From positions 1 through 26,908 of the forward strand of contig CAJVPP010000738.1 of assembly GCA_910592005.1 (NCBI GenBank): a stretch of 26,908 nt of DNA, read 5' to 3'. Positions 11,442 to 19,279 of this stretch are shown here, one piece after another. The notes beneath the pieces were generated by a model. The model was not told the origin of the DNA, did no database searches, and worked only from the letters and a program-made list of their open reading frames with translations. Position 1 is the stretch's first letter. Each line of letters starts with the position of its first letter. This DNA comes from Funneliformis mosseae. Its lineage: Eukaryota > Glomeromycota > Glomeromycetes > Glomerales > Glomeraceae. The position numbers and the translations under genes are program-made.

Positions 11442-13012
11442 AATTTGATTTCGTTCAATAGTTAAACGATAGTTGTATTTTTGTTTTTTTTTTTAAAAAA
11501 AAGAGAGAATTTAAAAATATAAACGAAAATGAAAAAAAAAAAAAAAGAATTTAAAATATAAACGATAGTATATATAGTAAAATTTACAAAAAAAAAAAAA
11601 AAAGAAAAAAAAAGAAAGAGAATTTAAGACAATTAAGAATTTTATTTTTTTTATTTACCCTTAAGATTTATGCTTTAAGATTTTATTTTTTTCATTCCAT
11701 TCAATTAAGATTCAATATTTTTTTATGCCTTAAGAATTCCTTCCATTAAATTTTTTTTATGCCTTACCAAGATTTCAACAAAGATTTTCCTATCCTTAAG
11801 ATTTTAGTTTAAGATTATTAGAAAATACGAAAAAAAAAAAATTTATAAAGTTTTCCAAGATAAATGCAAATAATAAAAAATTCAATTAATCTAAAAATGG
11901 TATTTATGTTTGTTCAATGACATCTGTATAATGCAGTAAAGATGAAATCTTCGATAAATTTATTCCTAAATTAAAGCTAGTTCGTTTACTTCAACTTAAA
12001 AGCGATTTCGTTTTAGGAAACAGTTCATAAACGACACTTCATGTTATCGCATGTTTATGCAAACGAGCCATGAGCGTTCTCCATGTTACAGCGGTCCTTA
12101 TCCAAGAACCGGAAAAACTTCATTTTCATCATAATAGCATTCAATAAATACAAATATGGACATTGATGAAAAAGTTTGTAACATCATCACCCTTCTTTAT
12201 TTAAAGTAAACAATAAGCACGGATCCTTTTTTCTTTTTATTTTGAAACCCAAACGACGCGCCACCGCATGAGCGAGTTACAAAAACTATAAGGCGTGACG
12301 GCTACGCCATCCCTACGCCCATTAGGATCTCTTTAGTATATATTTTGTACATATTACATATATTACAATATTCTATAAAGCATCCGCGTACTTTATTGTT
12401 AAAAAAAAAAAAACTATAATTAAAAAGTATTAAATTTCTGTTGGTTAAGCTTTTTTAATGAGGTAAAGCATCTCTTTCATAAAAAGAGTTTTTCCAGATC
12501 TTGCATAAATTGTACTACTGCTAAAATAAAATCGTTTCATATAATAATTAAGTTTCCAAATAAATATCTTCGGAATCGGCGGAGAATGGCAAATAATTCA
12601 AATTTCCTTTTTTCATCAAAAAAAATCTTTCAGAAAAGGAGGTATTTTATTGTAAGTAAAACAATTTAAATGTGATATTTTCGAATATAGAAGTTACTTT
12701 AAATTTTTTCAAATGAAAGGGGAGAGATATATATATAAAAAAAAAAATTTGCTTTTGCGCACAAAAAATAATAATAGTAAATCTGATTACATAAAAAAAT
12801 TATGGGTTTCACAAAGAGCTGCGCGTTCGGAAAAACTCAATTTAATTATATTTTGTTCAAATTTAGTATCATCAAATAAAATAAAGGTAATTTTCCTATA
12901 TAAATGCTTTCTCATCGACTTGTAAGAATCTTTGATAGATCCTCGTTTTTGTTGTTCGTTATAAATACCTTTTTAGTCTAAATATCCTTATTCCTCCCAA
13001 TGTTAATGAAAT
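11442..13012. other. 1.6 kb spacer between HMG copies 2 and 3
   Basis: No supported gene. The first 400 bases hold repeated AGAATTTAAA/ATAAACGA words among A runs (11505-11620) and then at least five TTAAGATT-type motifs (11661-11812), some with TTTTTATGCCTTA. A less AT-rich patch at about 12240-12330 includes a small hairpin GGCGT...ACGCC (12291-12307), but I see no RNA gene. A 70-codon frame at 12713-12925 has no recognisable content and is not accepted. The spacer is twice as long as the previous one, so a lost gene copy is possible, although I found no HMG remnant. Confidence 0.55.
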
Positions 13013-13792
13013 ATGGCTAAAAAATCTAAACAACAACAATTACAAGGATATCACGTTTTTAACGTGAGCGCCTATATCGGTTCGAAAATCCCCCCATCAC
13101 CACCACAACCGAATAGGTCCATTCGCATTGGGAAAGAAGTCATTAGCGACGAAGAATTGGTTCGTTCATCAAGGTATCACTTCAACCTTGACATCGACAT
13201 TCTCTTGTCCAATTCAAATACGACTAGGAAAGCCATTTATGATAGGAAAAGAGGAATCTTTAGACCACCACGACCTCAAAATGCCTTCATGCTATATCGT
13301 AGAGATAAGTCATCCGGTCCCGAATTTTTCGGACTAAAATCGTCCGAAGCATCAACGATTATTGGTATTATGTGGGGGGCCGAATCGAAGGAGGTCAAAA
13401 GTCTATTTGACGCCTTGGCAAGGTTGGCCGAAAAAAAGCATTCCGAAAAACACAATAATTATAGGTATGAACCCAGAAAACCGTCTGGTCTACCTAAATC
13501 AAGGAAAAAGATAATGGAAAGTAATGATAAGAATTCGACTGTCAAGGTCACCAATTCAACTCCATTACCTATCGAGGTTAACAGCCATGTTGACGGTTCT
13601 GTTGAGTTAAATCAACATCTTTACCTCCAATACCCCCAACCATCCTTAAATCCATGTTTTTATGACTTCATTCCCATCAAGTTCGACGATAAAAAAGTTA
13701 ACGTAACGGAAGTTCCTTCCCAAACATATAATGAAAATTCTTTCGATTATTCTGAATATCTTAATCTAGATATCTGCGAAAGTGACTCATAA
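13013..13792 (+). CDS. MATA-type HMG-box protein, copy 3 of 5
   Basis: Predicted nuclear DNA-binding protein of 259 residues in one exon. The HMG box is about residues 84-156 (PPRPQNAFMLYRRD, IMWGAESKEVKSLF, YRYEPRKP). This box has the NAF triplet that is standard for mating-type HMG proteins, where the other four have NS plus an aromatic residue. The N-terminus has GYHVF (12-16), PPSPPQPN and the pre-box block DEELV...NSNTTRKA (46-74). A basic segment (about 155-170) after the box could serve nuclear import. The C-terminal tail is poorly conserved and lacks the tandem repeat of copy 2. It is closest in plan to copies 1 and 2. The start at AAATATGG is the first ATG of the frame. Specific function unknown. 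Confidence 0.9.
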   Translation: MAKKSKQQQLQGYHVFNVSAYIGSKIPPSPPQPNRSIRIGKEVISDEELVRSSRYHFNLDIDILLSNSNTTRKAIYDRKRGIFRPPRPQNAFMLYRRDKSSGPEFFGLKSSEASTIIGIMWGAESKEVKSLFDALARLAEKKHSEKHNNYRYEPRKPSGLPKSRKKIMESNDKNSTVKVTNSTPLPIEVNSHVDGSVELNQHLYLQYPQPSLNPCFYDFIPIKFDDKKVNVTEVPSQTYNENSFDYSEYLNLDICESDS

Positions 13793-13936
13793 GCTGTTTT
13801 ACTGAGACTTTACAATTTACACCTTTTTTTACCTTTAAGATTTAATTAAGTTCTCTTTAAGATTTTATTAAGATTTTTCACCAACTAAAAATAACATAAT
13901 TAAGAAAATTAAGAAATACTTATAAGATATATATTC

Positions 13937-13967
<31 letters not shown>

Positions 13968-14782
13968 GATAAATGCGATGGCGACTTTTCTGATGTTGTA
14001 ATATAATAAATCCTAAAAAAGGCAAGGCACGGTAATACATTATCATTCCACGAATTCCCCTGTCACATTTCAAAAATATCTCTTTAAATGTCCCATTCCC
14101 AAGAATCACAACTTCATAATTGTGTCTTATTAAATTCACTCTTTTATATTTAAAGTTAATATGTATCAATATATTACTTTAACAAATTTTTATATTTACG
14201 TTCTCTTCATCTTTTCATTGTATTAATTTCTAAATAAAAAAAAAACCAAGTAAATTTAAGTTATAAATAATTCGAGTGATTGTGATATTACAGGAAGATA
14301 TTCAGATTATAGGAATTTTTTTTTTTAGATTGTGATGTTAAAACACAAAATAACCAAATATAGGACAACAAGAACAATAAACAATAGCAATGATTTGTTA
14401 CACGGGTTACACGCATCATTTATATTTTCTATTTTATGCTGCGGTATTATCTGGAACGTTGAGATGAATATATTTAAAACGCATTAATTAACATCAAAAG
14501 TTATCGAACCTCATCTTCCTTGTAAAAATATATTTGAGAACAAAAAAGTTTAATTTCTCCTCAAATGTCTCATTTTTATTTTTTTAAATAGACAAAGCTT
14601 TTGTTTTTTTTTGACACACAACTGAGAGCCTTCATTATATATAATACACAAAGCTTTATTTTCTTTTTTTTTTTTCCTTTTGACACAAGGTTTATTTTTT
14701 TTTTTTCTTAAAAAAAAAACTCAAAGGTAGTTTAAACAAAAAACAGTTTCTTTATTACAAACAGACTGAAATATTTTAAAAT
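13793..14782. other. 1.0 kb spacer between HMG copies 3 and 4
   Basis: No gene. The first 90 bases carry the TTAAGATTT-type motif again (about 13835-13880). A T18 run followed directly by A13 (13937-13967) forms a perfect snapback. A weak direct repeat, CAAAGCTTT followed by a T run and TTGACACA, occurs at about 14593-14622 and again at 14649-14687, just upstream of copy 4. A minus-strand 86-codon frame at 13909-14169 has no recognisable content. Confidence 0.55.
13937..13967. repeat. T18-A13 snapback
   Basis: Eighteen T are followed without a gap by thirteen A. A transcript or single strand could fold on itself completely. Similar but shorter T/A junctions occur at about 16425-16447, 17502-17521 and 21224-21240. 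Lengths of such runs are prone to sequencing error. Confidence 0.7.
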
Positions 14783-15982
14783 ATGGAAGCTCAATTTCAA
14801 GTACTTCGCTTTGGAAACGAAAAGTCCGATGAAGAAATTGTCTACGGTTCAAGCTATCCATTCGCTCGTAATATAGAAACCCTTATAATGAATTCAACTG
14901 AGACGCGAAGTGCGAAGAAGAACAGGAAGAAAAAACTAATCGGATCCCCCCCACGACCCCAGAATTCGTGGATTATTTATAGGAGAGATACAAGTGCTAA
15001 ACCAGAATTTAAAGGAAAAACGCCCCAATTTATTTCAGCTGAAATTGAAAAGCTATGGAAAAATGAGAGTAAGGAGGTGAAGGAATTGTTTAAAGCATTA
15101 TCAAGATTGGCGTTGAAAAAACACATCGAAAAGTATGGTGAAAATTATAAATATAGCCCAAAGGCCAAAAAAATTAAAAAAATTAAAGCAGGACAAAGAC
15201 AAGATAATAATAATAAACCAAAGTCCAAAAAAAATCAAAAAGCAAGACCAAGACAAGATGACACAAATCTTGAATTAACTTCACCTCCCACTTCATCTGA
15301 CGTTAACTCTGAGTTTAGTCCGTCCAATTTTGGATCTCCTTCTTTTATGGAAATGGACTTTGAATCACCACTTTTATCTGACGTCAATCTTGAATCTCCT
15401 CTTACAACCGACTGTAATCCTCAAGAACTGGATTCTCCATTTCCAACCGACTTCAATTCTCAATCTTCATACTTATCCGCCGACATTCCATTTGATTTTG
15501 TATTGAATTCCCCATACGAAGATCCTCAGCTTATGATAGACGTTTCGCCGCAAACTTTTGGATATGAATATTCTTATTCGTTGAATGATATGAATATGAT
15601 GGGTGCCGCGAATTTCGCACCGTTGAATTCCATTGCTCAAAATATTATACCATATGGATATGTTCCCGAAGGTAATTAATTTAATAAGACTGATATTCAT
15701 CAAATATTCCTTTTCACAATTACAAATTTTTTTTCATTTATAGACAACGTTTTACCATTAGACCCAACAAATTATGATAACACAACTTTTCCTCCACCAC
15801 AACCTGATATATCGCAACTGATTAGTCAGTTGTCCGACGAGGAGTGTGCTTTGCTTTTGGAGTACTTAAAATCCGATGGACACATTATTTCCGAAGAAAT
15901 ATCACCTAATCAATTCGACTTCAATTTACTCATTCCTCATTCCATCTTTTTTGATTTACAAGATTCTAGATCTCTACAATAG
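14783..15982 (+). CDS. MATA-type HMG-box protein, copy 4 of 5 (one intron)
   Basis: Predicted nuclear DNA-binding protein. Exon 1 is 14783-15671 and exon 2 is 15744-15982. The 72-nt intron has a GTAATT donor and a T-rich TTATAG acceptor, and joining keeps the frame (1,128 nt, 375 residues). Read without splicing the protein stops at 298 residues, 8 nt into the intron. The HMG box is about residues 55-125 (PPRPQNSWIIYRRD, KLWKNESKEVKELF, YKYSPK). The pre-box block DEEIV...NSTETRSA begins already at residue 16, so the GYHVF and PPSPP parts of copies 1-3 are absent. A Lys/Gln-rich linker with a repeated KKxKxxxxxRQD pattern follows the box, then repeats of the type S-P-x-x-x-D-x-N in the acidic tail. 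Exon 2 adds 78 residues including a possible helix (LISQLSDEECALLLEYLKSD). It is the only copy with a visible intron. Confidence 0.85.
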
Positions 15983-16116
15983 TTATTCTGTTCACAGTCT
16001 TCGCAAAGTGTTCACCTTTAATCTGGTTGGACGATGGACCATTTATAAAACAATCAATGGTCCATCGTACAACCAGATTTAGGTGAGCAGTTTTGAAGAC
16101 CCTGGACAAAGTACCT
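15983..16116. repeat. Foldback hairpin immediately after HMG copy 4
   Basis: The arms 16013-16043 and 16056-16085 are reverse complements over about 30 bases, with one mismatch and one single-base gap, around a 12-nt loop (16044-16055). The arms share the core ATCTGGTTG, then ACGATGGACCATT. Weaker pairing (GTCTTC, then TCACCT) extends them to about 15997 and 16100, with a trace beyond that to 15983 and 16116. The hairpin starts directly after the stop codon, so it would lie in the 3' UTR of the mRNA. It could be a small foldback/MITE element, a small-RNA precursor or a 3'-end stability element. No clear target-site duplication is visible. Confidence 0.85.
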
Positions 16117-16689
16117 ACCGTGTAGATCTTTTATCACCATTTACTATATTTTATTTATTTTCTATTATATTTATTTTATTATATTTATTTGTTATATTTA
16201 TTATTTTATTTTTATTTTATTTGTTATTATTTTATCCTTGTATTCATTCATAACTATCAATAAAGTTATTTATTTCCATGATTAATAAAAAGGTGAATAA
16301 TGACTGATGGGCCTTAAAAACATGTGAATAATTTATAACTATATGTAATTTATGTGCGGAGTTAAAAGTATTATTTTAATGATTGGAACTCCGTTGATAT
16401 TTGTTTTTTGGTTACGATTGAAGAAAAAAAAAAAAAATTTTTTTTTATTAGTGATTAATGTTATATATATAAGCATGTAATGTTGATGTCAAAAAAACCC
16501 CCATTTATATCATACTACGCGTCTCGGAAAAACTTGATCGCTTTGATTTAATTTAATCAATGGGAATTATGAGTTAAAAGTGGTTTAATTTCCTTTATAA
16601 AAGGAATCCTGTTAATGGAAAATTATCTGATTTTAATTTTTTTTTTTTTTTTTTTTTTTTTTCCAAAGTATAATTATTAGCCGTCTAAT
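16117..16689. other. Spacer between HMG copies 4 and 5
   Basis: No gene. Begins with a low-complexity TTATTTTATTT stretch (about 16138-16235) that is likely the 3' region of copy 4. An A14/T9 junction lies at 16425-16447 and a run of about 26 T at 16637-16662. That T run ends 27 bases before the start codon of copy 5. Confidence 0.6.
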
Positions 16690-17397
16690 ATGACTCGATC
16701 AACAAAAAATAATGTGATCACTTTTAGCGGGTCTTATGACTCTAAGAAGATTGCACCCGATTTCGACCGTTTTGATAAAACCGACGAAGAGATAGTTGAA
16801 GCTTATAGACATAAACTTACACTTGATCCCGAAATGCTCGTTAATAATTCCGAAACTACACGTATCGCGTTACAAAAGAAAAAAGATGATACACAAAAGG
16901 TTCCTCGACCACCGAATTCTTTCATGATTTATAGGAGGGACACTAAAGCGAGATTTAAACTCCAACAGAAGCATGATGGCGAAAAAGAAGCTAGTCTTTC
17001 AAAGGATATCGGAAAGATGTGGAGAAATGAATCGCAAGATACCATCAGGTTGTTCAACTCCTTGGCTAATATAGCCAAAAAAATGCACTTAAAAAAGTAC
17101 CAAAATTACAAGTACAAACCAATCAAGAAGCAAATGGTCGGAAATAAGAAGAAAAGTAAGGAAATTAACGAAAGCGAATCAACCGTTAACCTCAACCTTC
17201 CGATGTCTCCTCCTGTTATTAGTTCACCCGAACCCGATGCCTCATTAGAATTCGAGACTTGTGAAGGTTATTCGAATTTAGATAATAATAATTTGGATAC
17301 CATCAATTTTAACACCGCGTCAGATCGTAACGCCTACAACTATCAAATTTTTCAAAATATTTATTCTGACCTATTATATTGCATTAATGAATTTTAG
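16690..17397 (+). CDS. MATA-type HMG-box protein, copy 5 of 5
   Basis: Predicted nuclear DNA-binding protein of 235 residues in one exon. The HMG box is about residues 71-145 (VPRPPNSFMIYRRD, KMWRNESQDTIRLF, YKYKPIKK). This is the only copy with RPPNSF, the form seen in classical ascomycete mating-type HMG proteins, instead of RPQNS. The pre-box block DEEIV...NSETTRIA (32-60) is present but more diverged, and GYHVF and PPSPP are missing. The tail (about 150-235) is short, acidic and Asn-rich. It lies at the 3' end of the array, nearest the ICMT gene, and its 3' flank lacks the TTAAGATTT motif of copies 1-3. It appears to be the most diverged member. Function beyond DNA binding is unknown. Confidence 0.9.
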   Translation: MTRSTKNNVITFSGSYDSKKIAPDFDRFDKTDEEIVEAYRHKLTLDPEMLVNNSETTRIALQKKKDDTQKVPRPPNSFMIYRRDTKARFKLQQKHDGEKEASLSKDIGKMWRNESQDTIRLFNSLANIAKKMHLKKYQNYKYKPIKKQMVGNKKKSKEINESESTVNLNLPMSPPVISSPEPDASLEFETCEGYSNLDNNNLDTINFNTASDRNAYNYQIFQNIYSDLLYCINEF

Positions 17398-18025
17398 TTA
17401 CATACATACAAAATTATATTATAGGTATATTATTTGGTTAATTTTTATATATTGATGGTTCTTTTACATTTTGTTCCTTAAGGTTTTTCGTTTTGAAATC
17501 TTTTTTTTTTTAAAAAAAAATTTCATTTTCTTATTATTTTCATATACTGTATATATATTATTTTATATAAAGATTACATTATTATTATTTTTTATTTTTT
17601 TTAATTAATTATTGACATTCATTCATTTTTAAAGTTTATCCCATTTTTTTATTTGATTTTATTTTACGTATACCTTGTGTATAATTTTTATTATTATTTT
17701 TTTTAATTAGCCTAAAAAACATTAAAAAAGATTGATCTTCTCCAAAGAATTTCTAAAATGCTCTTGTAATTAGTGGCTAAATCAACATTAAATCATATTA
17801 CATATTTAATTGTTAATCAGATTGGTCGGTTATATAATGACGTATTTTGCTGATCATCTATTAATTTTCCATTTAAACTCCCAATTTTTTTTGATTGAAT
17901 TGTTGGGCAAAGTTTGTCGGTGCAAGATTGATTTACGAAAACTCAAAAACTCAAATAAATTATAAAAAAAAAAAAAAAAAAAAACAATATAATTATTATT
18001 ATTATTATTATTATTATAACAAATC
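17398..18025. other. Spacer between HMG copy 5 and the ICMT gene
   Basis: No gene. Low-complexity AT sequence with a T/A junction at about 17502-17521. The stretch from about 17740 to 17950 is less extreme in composition and probably holds the ICMT promoter. It ends in an A run and an ATT microsatellite. Confidence 0.55.
17964..18017. repeat. A21 run followed by an (ATT)n microsatellite
   Basis: A run of about 21 A (17964-17984) is followed by about eight or nine ATT units (17992-18017), ending 8 bases before the ICMT start codon. The repeat therefore lies in the 5' UTR or core promoter, where length changes could affect expression. Confidence 0.85.
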
Positions 18026-18777
18026 ATGTCGTTAATCCCATCACCAGATCAAATACCATTATTCCTATCATATGTATTTCTATTAATAAACTTATTATTC
18101 GACATTTGTTTACGTCCAAACTCGGATTCAACATATTACTCTCTTTTATTCGATTACAATTTTAATCCTACTTATGAATACTCATCATCTACTTCTTTGA
18201 TGCGAAAATCTTCATTATCATGCTCCTCTTTATTCATTTATTTAATTTATTTATTTTGTTTTGGTATTCCTACCATCATACTTACATTTTCTCAAAAAAA
18301 TGATGATGTGTTTGGTGAAATAGATTATCCTTTTAATTTATTCGTTGCTTGGTTTGGTGTTTGTTTAATATTTCTTGGCGTTTGGTTAAGATGGTATGCC
18401 ATGAGAATTAATAGATTTTTTACTAGAAATCTTAGAATCGGTGAAGGACAATTCATTGTCACCGAAGGTATTTATTTCATTTTACAAGTTATATGAATTT
18501 TATTATATTTTTAAAAGCATTTTAAACAAAATACCCTGGTTTTTTAGGTCCATATAGACATATAAGACATCCGGGTTATTTGGGTCAATTATTAATATGG
18601 AATGGTTTCGGTTTATCTTCTGGAAATTACTTGGTAGCCTCAATTATTTTTATTGTTATTTCAATAACTTATTGGTTTAGGATAAGAAAAGAGGAAGTTA
18701 GTTTATTAAGAACTTTTGGTGTTGATTATTTAGAATATTCAACTAGGGTTAGTAAATTAATTCCTCACATCTATTAA
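18026..18777 (+). CDS. STE14: Protein-S-isoprenylcysteine O-methyltransferase (ICMT/Ste14 family)
   Basis: This ER-membrane enzyme methylates the C-terminal prenyl-cysteine of processed CAAX proteins using S-adenosylmethionine, after prenylation and AAX cleavage. Exon 1 is 18026-18467 and exon 2 is 18548-18777. The 80-nt intron has a GTATTT donor and a TTTTTAG acceptor and joins in frame to give 223 residues, close to yeast Ste14 (239). Hydrophobic segments lie at about 10-28, 69-88, 103-125 and 172-191. The family signature GPYRHIRHPGYLG is at 148-160, with its Gly codon split by the intron, and the cofactor-binding RKEE with following LRTFGVDYLEY is at 194-211. Substrates in fungi include Ras/Rho GTPases and, where present, a-factor-like pheromones. 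It is transcribed in the same direction as the HMG array and convergently with the next gene. Confidence 0.93.
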
Positions 18778-19279
18778 AGATCTGTATTATTTTAAATGGA
18801 TACTTTATAAAAATTTTATTAATATAATGTATAATAAATTAAATAATTTTTATTTTTCCGACTTCTGGTATAATAAATCCTTAATCCGTCTATAATAAAT
18901 AGTTGTTTTATTTTAAATCAAATTTCTCTGATAATATTCCCAAATCACAATTTGGGCTTCTCCGTTTGTCTCTAGTTTTCTAATTCTACTCATCATCTCT
19001 CAACCTGACCTATAATCCGTCTGATAAATTTAAAGTCATCCGCAGATTGAACTAGTTATCATTTGCCACCTATCACTTCCTGTGAGTGATGATTTATTAC
19101 GGACGACCCATATCCAATTCGGATCAAAAACTCCGTAAATCGAATAGTAACACGAGTCATGACTGTTCGCCTCTAACTTGTGACATTCAATGAACTGCAA
19201 ATCCAAAGAGTTCAATCAAGCGAACCAATTTCTTCAAATAATTTATAAAACATATTATTTACAAACTCCTACGAAGAAC
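18778..19279. other. Intergenic region between convergent genes
   Basis: Contains the 3' ends of two convergent genes. 18781-18910 is AT-rich, with TATAATAAAT occurring twice (18868 and 18891), plausible polyadenylation-type sequence. 18950-19240 is more complex in composition and has some protein-like reading on the minus strand, but no open frame and no recognisable motif. It could be an old gene remnant or just UTR. Confidence 0.45.

Noticed and set aside
12285..12325. Possible tRNA or other structured RNA at the GC-richer patch
   Set aside because: A small GGCGT/ACGCC hairpin exists, but there is no T-loop sequence or cloverleaf pairing. No tRNA, rRNA or CRISPR array was found anywhere in the window.
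12713..12925. 70-codon plus-strand frame upstream of HMG copy 3
   Set aside because: Lys/Asn/Ile-rich, without motif or homologous look. The lengths of the A runs inside it are uncertain.
13909..14169. 86-codon minus-strand frame
   Set aside because: No motif. Its C-terminal part is the translated T/A homopolymer junction.
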